From: Lytechinus pictus
Lineage: Eukaryota; Echinodermata; Echinoidea; Temnopleuroida; Toxopneustidae
Direction of reading: 5' to 3'
DNA: 64,000 bases
NCBI RefSeq assembly: GCF_037042905.1
Contig: NC_087258.1
Coordinates: forward strand, 10,219,501 to 10,283,500
Part shown: positions 10,201-20,500 of the stretch, piece by piece
Position numbering within the stretch: position 1 is the stretch's first letter
Layout: every line of letters begins with the position of its first letter
Notes under the pieces: model-generated
Told to the model about the DNA's origin: nothing
The model's input: only the letters and a program-made list of their open reading frames with translations
The model's database searches: none
Program-made: the position numbers and the translations under genes

Positions 10201-10828
10201 CAAGTCGAAGAATAACTCAAATATAAAAGATTCAAAGACGTCGATGAGAATTGGAGAGAAGAAGTCGATAGAGTCCGAAGAGGAAGACGTGTTGGAGGAT
10301 GATGCTGAATCCTTATCATCAATGCCTGATAGAAGTCCACCCCCACCACCATCACCGCCACCATCCGCAGCCCCGCCACCTCCACCGCCCCCAACACCTC
10401 CATCAGCAGCAGCTCCTCCGCCGCCGCCGCCACCACCACCGCCCTCCGCACCTGCGCCACCACCCCCACCTCCACCACCTGGTCCCCCTCCTGCTCTCGA
10501 TTTGGCTCCACCACCCCAACCACCAGGCCCTCCAATACCAGGGGCCCCACCCGCACCCCCTGGACCCCCACCACCTCCTGGACCACCTCTGCCCTCTGAC
10601 ACTCTTCCACCACCTGGACCACCGTTGCCACCCGGACCACCACCAGCACCTAATCAAGGTCTACGACCAACCCCTCCACCACCTCGGAAAAGCATCCCTG
10701 TCGATCCGATGGACGCCCTGAAGAATGCAATTGAGTTGCGACGCCGTTCTATGAATAACTCGAATTCAGCCAAAGGAGTCGTATGGACCTACACGTACCC
10801 ATCTTGGCCTCCGCCAGTGCCCCCATGA
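4084..10828 (+). CDS. Gene 1: TSP1-repeat / Ig / single-pass membrane receptor (5' partial)
   Basis: Ten exons join into one uninterrupted frame of 857 codons ending at TGA 10826-10828. Domain order is seven TSP1 repeats, one Ig domain, a short linker, one membrane helix and a cytoplasmic tail of about 240 residues that is Lys/Ser-rich, then acidic, then polyproline. TSP1 repeats of this type (WxxWxxW, then CxxxC) are extracellular adhesion modules, usually C-mannosylated and O-fucosylated. A single Ig domain next to the membrane and a polyproline tail suggest a type I surface receptor linking an extracellular ligand to SH3, EVH1 or profilin proteins. All internal junctions are phase 1 except transmembrane-to-tail, which is phase 2. 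No signal peptide is visible, so the N-terminus is outside the window. No known symbol can be assigned. Gene 2 at 48-64 kb is a paralogue. Confidence 0.85.
4538..4697. mobile_element. Small MITE in gene 1 intron
   Basis: GGGGAGTGTTTCATGAAATG at the left is inverted relative to CGATGAAATGCTCCCC at the right. Between them lie TTGTCAGATCTGAC and a CCAATCAAAATC motif common to short elements in this window. A single similar end, GTGAAACGCTCCCCTGG, occurs near 60760. Confidence 0.5.
4922..5119 (+). CDS. Gene 1 exon: TSP1 repeat 2
   Basis: Acceptor TTATTTTCAG ends at 4921, donor GTAAGC at 5120, 66 codons, phase 1-1. The core is WTEWGSWTECTKTCGG, followed by a longer insert than usual (ERTCMFQGYPSMGCNYADPR) and the closing CRNGRPC. 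The frame has no in-frame ATG near its start, as expected for an internal exon. The CTKTC motif keeps the O-fucose acceptor Thr. Confidence 0.88.
5747..6355 (+). CDS. Gene 1 exon: TSP1 repeats 3-5 in one exon
   Basis: Acceptor GATTTCCAG ends at 5746, donor GTAGGT at 6356, 203 codons, phase 1-1. It holds three consecutive TSP1 repeats with nearly the same wording: WSTWGAWTKCSVSCG, WSTWSAWARCSASCG and WSTWSKWSKCSASCG. Each is followed by RRREC or RWREC and a GC..GxxxE block ending in PC. Linkers are Ser/Thr-rich. The three repeats are more alike to each other than to other exons, so intra-exon tandem duplication is likely. All three keep the CxxSC O-fucose site. Confidence 0.92.
6582..6833 (+). 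CDS. Gene 1 exon: TSP1 repeat 6 (divergent)
   Basis: Acceptor CTCTTCCCAG ends at 6581, donor GTAAGG at 6834, 84 codons, phase 1-1. A Pro-rich lead (PQPKPETPSTD) precedes YNKWSEWQACSCADRHKK, then RTRTC, and the domain ends with CDPGRC. The usual CxxSCG is replaced by CSC, so the O-fucose site is missing and the first loop is shortened. The C-terminal third is a disordered linker rich in Ala, Gln and Gly. Confidence 0.85.
7018..7260 (+). CDS. Gene 1 exon: acidic linker and TSP1 repeat 7
   Basis: Acceptor GATACACAG ends at 7017, donor GTTGGT at 7261, 81 codons, phase 1-1. An acidic Glu/Gly linker (GEEERGEGEDG) leads into WSAWGDWEPCTVTCGMG, RMRTRHC, DDCHGDDVESEEC and QLC. The last part is strikingly like the gene 2 exon at 62539-62820 (TVTCGTGVRMR, DVDSEDC), which identifies the two as the paralogous membrane-proximal TSP1. 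Repeat 7 is directly followed by the Ig domain in both genes. Confidence 0.9.
7800..7937 (+). CDS. Gene 1 exon: Ig domain, N-terminal half
   Basis: Acceptor CGTGTGTAG ends at 7799, donor GTGAGT at 7938, 46 codons, phase 1-1. It supplies the first Ig cysteine (GAVISCYGN) and the core Trp (KVVWSKNEEPI). The gene 2 exon at 63391-63528 has the same length and shares FVEDHPGSKVVWSKNE exactly. The exon ends between the C and C' strands as judged from the Trp position. Confidence 0.9.
8467..8595 (+). CDS. Gene 1 exon: Ig domain, C-terminal half
   Basis: Acceptor TTCAAACAG ends at 8466, donor GTAAGG at 8596, 43 codons, phase 1-1. The motif AEDEGIYTCAVES is the canonical Ig DxGxYxC signature with the second cysteine. 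LEIKQVQ precedes it as the E-strand. With the preceding exon it completes one I-set-like Ig domain of about 85 residues. Confidence 0.9.
8998..9024 (+). CDS. Gene 1 micro-exon: 27-bp membrane-proximal linker
   Basis: A 27-bp segment sits between a good acceptor (TTGTTTTCAG, ending 8997) and a consensus donor (GTAAGT at 9025). It is phase 1-1 and would add nine residues, reading NSLKGESG after the split codon, between the Ig domain and the membrane exon. The frame closes with or without it, so it could be skipped. Support is the splice sites and phase only. Confidence 0.6.
9424..9505 (+). CDS. Gene 1 exon: transmembrane segment
   Basis: Acceptor CATACCAG ends at 9423, donor GTCAGT at 9506. 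It starts in phase 1 and ends in phase 2. It encodes MEIIIPACVP then LATLILIGMIIIY, a hydrophobic helix of about 21 residues stopped by Gln-Arg and, in the next exon, a run of basic residues. The positive-inside rule puts the tail in the cytoplasm. If the intron were retained, translation would end after RSVRQQQQGAVL at 9542, giving a receptor with almost no tail. Confidence 0.88.
10111..10828 (+). CDS. Gene 1 last exon: cytoplasmic polyproline tail
   Basis: Acceptor GATATTTCAG ends at 10110, entering in phase 2, and the stop is TGA at 10826-10828. The tail starts with a Lys/Ser-rich stretch (KGKKVKGKKSKSTKK), then acidic SEEEDVLEDD, then about 110 residues of proline tracts separated by Ser, Ala or Gly. 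After the proline region comes VDPMDALKNAIELRRRSM, then an aromatic patch and a final PPPVPP. Polyproline of this kind binds profilin, SH3 or EVH1 domains. The MDALKNAIELRRR segment resembles a formin DAD or a shortened WH2. Long ORFs on other frames and the opposite strand here are shadows of the proline codons. Confidence 0.9.
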
Positions 10829-12280
10829 TCATTCTAATATTCTACTTGAACATTGTGACATTGAAACTGTAGCAGATATTTAGTGTTATTGAAACTGCAA
10901 CATATATTTAGTGAAATTATAGCAAATACCTTGTGACGCCTAAACTATAGCAGACACTCGCGGTGCTTACTTTCAACGGATTGCGTCTTACGGACTCTCA
11001 TGTTGTTAGACGGATTGAATTTTACAAATTTTTTTATCCGCATCAGATACTGAATTTTGGTTCTGAATTTGACACAAACATGTTTGACATTCCGACTACT
11101 GATAGCGAGCGCTAATCTCTTGCACTTATGACATAAAAAATATATTCATGCCACAATCTGTCACATAGTCAAAAAATTGTTAATGAACATTTGTTCTTTC
11201 TTTCTCTGAAGGGATTCCTTTGCCACTATCATGAATAATTACGCTTATACCAAGCTGCAAGTCAACTGAAAGATTGTTAAGCTCGAATTTGTGTAATTCC
11301 TTGTTTTTGTTTTGCTGTAGAGGGGCAATTCCATAAATATGTACGTCCGAACCCCATATACGTGGGACCTTTATGAAATATTCTGTCTCTCATTTCTGGT
11401 TCTTATGACAGTCTGTAAGCTCTCAAACTTAATGATCATGACTTGGTCAGTTCATGAAGTAAAGTAAGAATTGAGAAAAATGAGGATCGGATGCACAAAT
11501 AAGTGATTCTTTTATGGAATTGCCCAGAATTTAAACGCTATGCTCTTCCTGCAACGGGCCCATGAAACCATGGCTCTCTATAGACATAACATTATTCACT
11601 TTCACTTCAACATTTTTAATATAAATATTGATATAGGGCCTACATGATGATATTGACAGGAAAATTATGATAATGAATGATAACAAAAAGATGATCAATG
11701 TAATGAGGGACTGTTGGTATTAGTGAAGATTATTCAAATTTATTTATTTTTTACGACTCTGATTTTAGGATTGGTGTTGGAACTTGGTAATAATGGTGAT
11801 GATGTTAATGATGTTGATGGTGATGAATGGTGATGATACTGATGATGATGAGGAGGATGACCAGTTTTGTTTGTTTATTATCCATAAAAATTTAATTTTC
11901 TGTCAAATGCAACATTCGGTTGTAGCTTTGACTAAACATATATGTACATTTTTTACATGTTTGTGATTAACGTATTTCTGTGATATTTTTTTTTATTCAG
12001 AAGAAGATTTTCTGTTTTTGTGAGATATCTCTGTATATCAATGATACATTTATTGCTCACAGTAAAGAGCATACGTGATGGAAATCAAGATATATTTGTC
12101 GCTTGATGTCAGAAATAAATGTACCTTTATAGTACAATTTGACATAACAGATTGTATCATAAATTGTTAATTGTTGTATGTAATTGTAACAGATTATATT
12201 TCATGAATGGAACCCACAGATGAATCCACAGTTGTAAGTTGCGCAAGTTTGAAATAATAAATGTATAATCTTTTCAAGCG
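10829..12280 (+). other. Probable 3' UTR of gene 1
   Basis: About 1.4 kb of AT-rich sequence after the stop codon with no coding signal. It contains a short GATGAT/GTTGAT microsatellite at about 11784-11870. Two canonical AATAAA hexamers lie at 12114-12119 and 12256-12261. The 3' end is inferred from these only. Confidence 0.45.
12114..12119 (+). promoter_or_regulatory. Candidate polyadenylation signal of gene 1
   Basis: AATAAA, 1.3 kb after the gene 1 stop. A second AATAAA is at 12256. No RNA evidence is available to choose between them. Confidence 0.4.
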
Positions 12281-12370
12281 TTGAAATAATTACAGGTCTT
12301 TGACACTGATGCAAAGTACTCACGCATGTAAATGGGCGGAAATCCCAGGGGAACAAGGGGGACGCATCCC

Positions 12371-12735
12371 TGTGGAGCCGTGATATGTGCAAACGCCGGG
12401 ATATGTGCAAACAACGGTATATGTGCAACATTTCGCCGGGATTTGTGCAAACAACGGAATTTGTGCAAACGCCACGCCGGGAAATGTGCAAATCTGTCAA
12501 AATTTATCAACGGCATCTGTTCAAACGTGACGACGGGATATGTGCAAATGAACAATTTTCACGGGAAAAGTGCAAACCTCCGGGATATGTGCAAATTACT
12601 GTTTTTATCCATATTAAGGATATTTCTCATGAAATGTTTCATAACATTACTGTTAAAATGAGAAACATGCCTGCATAAGGGAGAAGCTACAGCTAGTGTC
12701 ATCGGCAATGAAACGCTTTTCAGAGAGGCAGTGGG
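12371..12735 (+). repeat. TGTGCAAA-motif repeat, copy 1
   Basis: About ten degenerate copies of CGGGATATGTGCAAA, spaced 18-33 bp, followed by a conserved tail through GAAACGCTTTTCAGA. The whole block reappears reverse-complemented at 41903-42265. The ORFs it produces (MCKRRDMCKQR-like, Cys/Asn-rich) follow the repeat in two frames and are not genes. Confidence 0.75.
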
Positions 12736-13783
12736 GGAGGGGGGGGGGCACCAGGCTTAGTGAACATTTGCTCTGGCGACAATTGCTCCGATGGAAATTC
12801 TAAACATTAAGCGAAACATAAAAGCTAACCTTCAAAACTAATACACCCTAATCGTAATCATGACAATATTCTGAACCAAAAACTCTATCACAATCCTAAC
12901 ACTAATCCTATGCCTTCTGAGATATTAATTGTCGCAATTTTCGCAGGAGTATATGTCGTGTCACCTTAAAGGGACATTTAGTACTGTTTCGAACACTGCA
13001 TGGGGCAATTATTAAAGGGGGTGGGAGAGGCAAGCATGATTTCCACTGATACACACATTGAACTTGATCTGTTGATTTCATTTCCAGATTTCATCAGAAG
13101 TTGTCGAATTTCTTTAAAATTTAATTATAAACCCAAAATGTCTTGATTACTATGCCATTTGATATTATTTTTTTATGAATCTATGAACATTCAAACAAGA
13201 CATTGTTTCCTATCTCTTTTAACACACCCAAAGTGACGCCAGCTTGTGTAATATCAGCCACATGTGTAAAAACACTGTACCCACTAACGTATATAAAAAT
13301 ATTTCCCACACAATCATGTCATACTAGCGCACTTTACCAACAAGAGGCATTTATTTTGAACTATTTACCCACAAATGCGATACACTTTACTCTCTAAATG
13401 AAATATTTTTAGGTTGCAATTCATACACCTCGATTTTACAACGAATGTTCCATATGATATGAATGCAGGGACTGCGATCCGGGGGGGGGGGCAGGGGGTT
13501 CACAGTGCCCCCACTTTTTGAAGCACTAAACAGTTTTCCCTTTTAACCCAAGAACTTTGCCCCTTTCATCTTAGGAGGACCTGTTTTATGTGTTAAAGTG
13601 TGCCCCTTTACCTTTTTATAAATATAAGTGCCCATTCTCGTATCAGATAAGTTTCCATTCCTTAAAACCGCGCTTTTCATGCCCTGTCATTGCCCGTTTT
13701 ACTTATTTCGCGTTCTTATCCCTTCTAAAAGTGCATATTTAAATAATAAAAATCCTTTTAAAATGTTCCTCTCTCCCCTTTAA
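12736..13783. other. Dispersed-repeat DNA, no gene
   Basis: The stretch 12900-12975 with TTTTCGCAGGAGTATATG and GTCGTGTCACCT resembles 52165-52205 in gene 2, so it is an interspersed family. From about 13480 the sequence is low complexity with G-tracts and GCCC-rich text, continuing at 14567 after the TTAA element. Confidence 0.4.
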
Positions 13784-14566
13784 CCCTATCTAGGCCGGGG
13801 GACTCGGAGGCCCCCCTCCCCCTCAACGAGTCGCGCGATATTTTCGTCCCGCAAAATTTTTTGACCGCGCTGCTCGCTGACTTTTTACTTTCAAGTCTTC
13901 CGCACCTTTTGAGACCAATTTTGCGTCACCCGGGTACGCGGTTCCGAAGTTACGCAATGTTACGTAAGTGCATATCAGACCAAAAATTGCTCAAAACGTG
14001 ATTTCGTGTACAAAGTCAAGGTAAATTGTGTTTTCAACCAAAAATCATAAATGTATGATTATTTTTAGTTTTGCACGCCTAAATGTATGTATTTTATGCT
14101 GTTTATGATCTTAGAAGAGTCCCCAACGAATTTCATTGAAAAAACAATGAAAAACAAAAGGTCCAAAAAACAAAGAAATACATATAAGAAATTGCAAAAA
14201 AACAATATCATACATAGGAAATTGATCTGATATCACAATTTTTTCATGTACACTTGCTAAGAACATCACACAGGGTTTCTATTCCAAAAATTAGAACATT
14301 TTGAGCTTTATTTACGGAGTTAGAGGAAAAAGTATGATTTTGCATACTAATTACGCATAAATTAGCATAATTACGTAATAACGATTTGCATGAAATAAAT
14401 TACTATACAATTTTGTAGATTATATCCCAGACAACATGCGTGCCAATTTTCGGTGCGATCGCGCGGTCGACGGCCGAGATCTCAAGGGGGGGGGGGGGGG
14501 GGGGGGCCTGGGAGGCCCCCCTCCCCCGGCCATATGAATTCCAAAAATACCCCGACCTAGATAGGG
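13784..14566 (+). mobile_element. piggyBac-like TTAA MITE, copy 1
   Basis: TTAA sits on both sides (13780-13783 and 14567-14570). Termini are CCCTATCTAGGCCGGGG and, reverse-complemented, CCCTATCTAGGTCGGGG, one mismatch in 17. Ends beginning CCCT next to a TTAA duplication fit the piggyBac superfamily. The interior has no transposase ORF and includes a long G-run at about 14487-14507. The GCCC-rich host repeat is interrupted by the insertion and resumes after it. Confidence 0.8.
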
Positions 14567-15264
14567 TTAAGTTGCCCCTTTTCAGAGTGAAATTCTTCTT
14601 CTGTAGTGTGTACATTTTCACCTTTGATCAAGTGTCCCATATGAATATTCTGATAAATGCCCATTCTCTTCTGGTTTGTTCAAATGTCCAATTTGCTAAT
14701 ATAAGGTATATGTATTTGCAATTAGCGTCCTTTCTTTTATGCAGGGGCATCTGAGCAGAGGGAGAGGGGGGCACTTGCCCCCTTAAGAAATGGACCTCGT
14801 TCCATGGACCCCAAAAGTTTTCAATACCAAGAAAAAGAAAAGAAAAAAAGGAAAGAAAAGTGGTGAAATATGATAGTGTTCTCGATGTCAAAATCTATCA
14901 CAAATGTTTTTTCTTTTCATTAAAAGTTTCAAAATTTTGCTCGCTCGCTCGCAGCTTTAAAGAAATTTTGCCCCACACGCCATGTTTGCCCCACTCAATC
15001 ATTTTGCTCATTACCTTACTAGGGTACATTATGCTATTTTGTTTTTAAAAAAGTTTCTTGTTTCAAGTGCCCTTTTCAAAAGAGGAAGTGCCCTTTTTCG
15101 CTGTGCCCTCCCCTCCCCTATCAATTTTGCTCTGCCGACCCATGCTGGTAGTCTCCTTTTCCAGACCCAATGCGACCTTACCCTACAAGATGAAGATTAG
15201 TCTACTTTTTAATACTCAGTCTTGGCCATATATTCTTCCAAACAACAGGATTAACGCTACACCT
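14567..15264. other. GCCC-rich low-complexity repeat, no gene
   Basis: A segment from about 14755 (GAGGGGGGCACTTGCCCCC, then a purine tract, then TTTTGCTCGCTCGCTC) is repeated in diverged form at about 17310-17500. No coding structure was seen. Confidence 0.4.
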
Positions 15265-15510
15265 GGGGCCCGTTTCATAAAACATTTGCCGCAGCGGCAA
15301 CTCCCATTTTCTGCGGCAAATCTGTGTTTCTGCGGCAAATCTTAAAACGGCGTCAAGTTTCCGTTTCATAAAACTTTGCCGCAGATACTTTCTGCGGCAA
15401 ATGACAATTTCAGCGGCAATATTTGACGCAGCTCAAGGAGCTGCGTCAAATGACAATTTCTGCGGCAAATTTGACGCAGCTATTTGAGCTGTGTCAAATA
15501 TTGCCGCATA
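15265..15510. repeat. Left terminal region with subterminal TGCGGCAAAT motifs
   Basis: At least five copies of CTGCGGCAAAT, plus GACGCAGCTC / GAGCTGCGTC inverted pairs, lie within 245 bp of the terminus. Repeated subterminal motifs of this kind are typical transposase-binding regions. The right end (25780-25901) has related but diverged TTTGCCA / TGGCAA motifs. Confidence 0.6.
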
Positions 15511-15935
15511 AACAGCTTTTTCATCAAAATACCAACAATTTTGAGGGCCTAAGAGCCATATTGGTCAATTTTTTGATGATTCTGATTTGATAAATTGCTT
15601 TTTGTCATTCTAAATAGAAAATACATGTATTTTTACTCATTGACAAATAAAAAGTAGATATTTATTGAATCATCATTCATTCTTTTTAAAGTCAAATTTA
15701 TTTCAATAAATAGATACAGAGGGAACATACATTGTGTTCCTGCAAATTTACACTTTCAAAAAAGCTTTCCTTTATCCTGTAAAAGAATGAACAAATGATG
15801 TCTCATTTTGTAAAAGATGTTTCCTCATTGGCTTTTGAGTTTCAATTAAATTCATTTCATAAGTGCTGTTGCTGCTGCTGCTGTTGGTTTTTGCTGATGT
15901 GTTTGTTGAAACTCTTGCTGAAGTTGTGGTTGCTG

Positions 15936-16894
15936 TTAATGTTCCCGGAGTGGTTGTTGGACATCTTGATGTTGTTGAGGTTGCCGGTGTGGTTTTTGCA
16001 CCTCCTGCAGAAATTGTTTATGCTGCTGTTGGTCAATGCTGTCGTTACATCTCCTGTGTGGTTGCTGCTGTTTTTGCTCCTGCTGCTGTTCATGTGATTG
16101 AAGTACCTGAAATAGAAATTAATTTATAATGCATATAAGCAAGATACCAAAGTCATTCCTAATTTCATTTTCATTGTAAACCCTTAATAGACTGGGGGGG
16201 GGGTGGAGGCACCTTTCGATACTTTGCAAGATTTCTCCAAATGGACAAGATCCTCAGGCGCCCCCCGGGATGATCTACCAGAATAGCCTCACCTAGTAAG
16301 GTTTATTAACAGGATTTTGTACTCATTAAATTCAGTTGATTTTGCATCAACTCAATTCATCAAATGAATGTAAAGGGTCTACCAGTAAAAACAAATTATG
16401 TGAGCTTCTTCGGGTAATCTACCTGAGTCCTATTACTCCTTTACTGACAAATTAATAATTAAAAATATGATGACGTGAATAACTAGCATCTATGTCTTTG
16501 CAGTAATTTGACATGTTGCATCTTAGGTGGTAGTGGTGGGGGTCAATAATTATAGAAATGCAGAATATTCATGTAGCCTACCACTTTGGCAAGAGAAAGC
16601 AAGTCACATTATCTACCAATGATTGATATTGGTTTGTTGTTTTTGCAGCTGTAAAAGAAATATCATATATCAATTTAACACCTTGAACTTAGAGTTTAAT
16701 TCTAAAATATGGACTGGATTCTTGACGAAGAGCAAATCAAGAAGACAAAAATCATTCAAATTGTTATCATGTGACATACTTCCTATGCCAAAGTGAATCA
16801 GAATTATAATCAAGAGTGTTTAACTTACAGGTGAAATCACATTTCTAGGCTCTTTGTATGGCTCTCCAAACCCTTCAGTCGTTGATTTTGGCAT
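15936..16894 (-). CDS. Candidate two-exon Gln-rich small protein
   Basis: Exon 1 (16894-16829) reads MPKSTTEGFGEPYKEPRNVI then SP and ends at a consensus donor CCT|GTAAGT. Exon 2 (16106-15936) follows acceptor TTCTATTTCAG, continues in phase 0 as VLQSHEQQQEQKQQQPHRRC and stops at TAA 15938-15936, giving 77 residues rich in Gln and His. Start choice: an in-frame TAG lies just upstream of the ATG. A second frame of exon 2 is also open (Asn/Ser-rich), because of the CAG repeats. No family was recognised. It lies inside the large TIR element, so it may be a transposon accessory gene or a chance product of triplet repeats. Confidence 0.3.
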
Positions 16895-17510
16895 GGCTTT
16901 CTGATACTATCTTGTGTCTTTCTGGAAATGTGGACAAAGCCTCACCTGAAGGAATAAATTAAATTGAAATTTTCAAAAAATGTTTGGCACTTTTTTTTCT
17001 CACATGTATACATTGCATGTATATCAAAAGAAAATAAGAGGAAACGTAATTTGACTACTAAGTTTTTATCATGGGGGGGGGGGGTAAAGGGATCAAGATG
17101 GGTTAATATGATGAACAAAAATGCAAACATGCAACAATAGATAATATATAAGGAATCTCTGGTTGAGAAACATCACTTCATATGCTATGCAATTGTTCCT
17201 CATAATTTATCTTGCACACACATGTACACGTAGTGAGGATGGGTGAGGGAGAGAGCGAGCGTTGTCATCGTACATGCAAAAAGTATTAAATCCATCACTG
17301 GTGTATAGATGAGGGGGCAATGCCCCCCCCCCCCCAATGTTTCATGACCAAGAAAAAAAAAAGGGAATGGGAAAGGGTGAAATAGTCTATTATTTTCTGA
17401 TTACGTCAAAATCTTTCAAAAAAATTTGATTTCTGTATTTAAAAGTTCAACAATTTTGCTCACTCCCTTCGCTCTCTTGCATCTTTGGAGAACTTTTGTT
17501 CCATCCGCCA
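16895..17510. other. Non-coding DNA inside the large TIR element
   Basis: Contains G-tracts at about 17072 and a C-tract at about 17323, followed by the purine-rich repeat also seen near 14755. No coding or RNA feature was recognised. Confidence 0.35.
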
Positions 17511-20500
17511 TAGATTAGATTTAGATTTATTCATTTATTTCCGTTCAAACAAAAGATATAATCAAAGTAAAGTGTAAATACATGTTCAAAATAATACATA
17601 CAGTTCTATAACATTTCATAACAAATATTGAAGATAACATTATCTGAACGGAGGGACTTGCCAAGAAAAGCAGAGCTTGTAAATAAGGCAAGTCCCTAAA
17701 CATAGTTCCAATACTAATTAACATAACCTATATACAAGAGACGGGTGGAAAACAAAAATAAAATACATAATCTACAAAATACCAAAATAGAGCGTATAAA
17801 CGACAACAAAAAGTGGAAAGTAATTTGAATAATTGGAGTGATAACGATAATGATGATAAAATTTTTAATAGAAATTATAAGAGTGGAAAAGGGAGGCAAA
17901 GGAAAGAGAGGGGAGAAAAGGGTGGTGCAAATAAAACTGAAAATAAAAAGAGGAACATGACAGGTGCACAGGTCATAGGACACTGTAGTGACATTATTTA
18001 GAACATATATTAGACAAATTTGTTGATAATTAAATGATAGTTGTAAATACGTTAGTTACAGTTATATATTAGCTTGACTTGTTGGTGTGGAGTATTGACA
18101 AATTAGCATCTTTTTAAGTTTGCGCTTGATAATGTTAATGCTTGGTGATTCTTTAAAGTCATTGGGCAGTGAATTCCAATACACTGGTCCAAAAAAGACG
18201 AAAGAGTTTTTTGCTAAAAGAGTACGGGTTGGGGGTAGATGATAACAATTACGTTGTCTCGTTGGGTAATCATGTATGGAGGAGTTTTTACAAAACATAT
18301 TTGAAAAAATTGTGGGGAGATCATTTTTATTTAGTTTATACATAAATTGGGCGAGTTGGAAAAGATATAAATCATTCACTTTAAGAATATTATTTTGGAA
18401 AAAAAGGACATCTGTGTGTGATCTGAAATGAGTTTTAAAAATTATTCTAAGGGCCTTCTTCTGCAACAACAGTATCCTTTGTAATTGTGTTTGGATTGCA
18501 CAACCCCATGCCAAAATGCCATAATTAATGTATGGTAATATTAGTGTATGATATAATGTAAGTAAAGTGTGAGATGGAAGAAAATATTTGAGCTTGTTAA
18601 TAATTCCGATGTTTCTTGAAATTGTTTTGCATATATTATCAATGTGTGGTTTCCATGATAGCTTATTGTCAATAGTAACACCCAAGAATCTGGTTTGTGA
18701 TACATTTTCAAGAACGGTGTTATCAAAAATGAGATTGTCAGGTAATGTATGTGTTTTGTTACTAAAAAGCATATAATTTGTCTTTTGTAGGTTAAGTGAT
18801 AGTTTATTCGCCTTAATCCAGTCAGTTACATGTATGAGTTCAGAGTTTACAATTCTTACAAGTTGATTTGCGTTATCATGAGAAAAGAAAATATTCGAGT
18901 CGTCTGCAAACAGTATGAATGTTAGTAAATTTGAACTTTTTTTAATGTCATTGATGTAAGTAATAAAAAGAAGAGGGCCAAGTAAGCTACCCTGAGGTAC
19001 TCCACAGGTGATAGGAAGAGTAGAAGAAGTATCGTTGTTAACTGATACGAATTGAGACCTATCTGTTAGGTAACTCCTGAACCACTCCAAGGCCTTCCCC
19101 CTAATACCATAAAAAGAAAGTTTATAAAGAAGTATTTCGTGGTTAATGGTATCGAAGGCCTTGGAGAAGTCCAGGAAAATACCAACAGTATGAAAACCTT
19201 TATCTATGGAAGTAGTGATTTTATCAATAAAAGACAGAATTGCATGTGAAGTGCTATGATTTTTGCGAAACCCAAATTGTGAGTTAGAAAAGATATTATG
19301 TTTATCAAAAAACGTACTTGTACGTGTATGTATAAGTTTTTCGAGAATTTTAGATAATGAGGTGAGTAATGAAATAGGGCGGTAGTTAGAAACAAGTTGA
19401 TTGTCGCCTTTTTTGTAAAGAGGGATGACTTTGGCTATTTTCATGAGACTAGGTACTTTCCCTGTGTTCATAGAAATATTGAATATGTGCACCAAAGGAT
19501 CGACGATAGTTAAAATAATTTTCTTGAGTAGAAAGTTAGGAATGCTATCGAAACCTGGGCTCTTCTTAGAGTGCAGATTGTTAACAATATTAATAATTTC
19601 TCCTGTATTGGTAGGATTAAAAAATATAGAGTTAGGGTTTGGGTTGTTAAGAAAACTGTTAAATGATTTATGTGTTAATGGGATTTTGCTTGCCAGATTG
19701 TTGCCAATATTGGAAAAATATGAATTAAACTCATTTGCTATTAAGTTATTGTCATCGATGATTGTGTTGTGTGTTTTTATTTTTGATATAGTGGAACTTT
19801 TATTCTTTTTGTTTAACGCGCCATTTATAATTTTCCAAGTATTCCTCATATCATTTTTGTGCAAATCAAGTTGGGAGGTATAATATTCTTTTTTTGCAAT
19901 ACGAAGTAAAGAAGTAAGTGTGTTTTTATATGATGTATATTTAGAACGGGATTTGTCGCTTGGTTTGGATATGTATTTATAGTATAATTTGTTCTTTCGG
20001 TTGATTGATCTCAAAAGTGATTTAGTAATCCACGGGTGGAGTGGGACCTTTTTATAATTTGATTTTCTGTTGATAGTAAAAGGAACGTGAGTATCTAGAG
20101 AAGATGTTAATTTGGAAATGAAGAAGTTGTATGCGTCATCAACGTCTGTGGATTCAAAAACACTCGACCAGTCTGTTGTATTTAAGTCATTAATTAGATT
20201 GTTTATATTGTCATCAGTTATTTTTCTAAATGGAGTATTGAATGTTTCTTTCATTATAGCTTTATTTGTAGATAACCTAGCAAAAATGGGAAAGTGATCA
20301 GTGATGTCACTAATGATAACGCCGGCTTTGGGAATTTGTTGAGTTATATTGCTAAAAATGTTGTCAATTAAAGTGGCCGAGTTATTTGTAACTCTTGTCG
20401 GTTTAGTGATAAGCGGTAAAAAAGAATAGGAAAGAAACATTTCAAGAAACTCCTGAGAGGTGCTGTTAGAATTGCAATTTACTAAGTTGATATTGAAGTC

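Noticed and set aside
10075-10721. Long ORFs on both strands over the polyproline region (Gly-rich, His-rich, Trp/Arg-rich)
   Set aside because: They are alternative readings of the CCA/CCT-rich proline codons. The frame kept is the one that joins the membrane exon by splicing and has a normal N- and C-terminus.
12332-12678. Cys/Asn-rich small proteins (CANAGICANNGIC-like) and their inverse at 41988-42406
   Set aside because: They follow the period of the TGTGCAAA repeat, appear in several frames at once, and recur inverted elsewhere as part of the same repeat block.
15795-16129. Leu/Val-rich plus-strand ORFs of about 90-100 codons
   Set aside because: They are the complement of CAG/CAA triplets. 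Hydrophobic runs arise from CTG and TTG. The splice-supported reading is on the minus strand.
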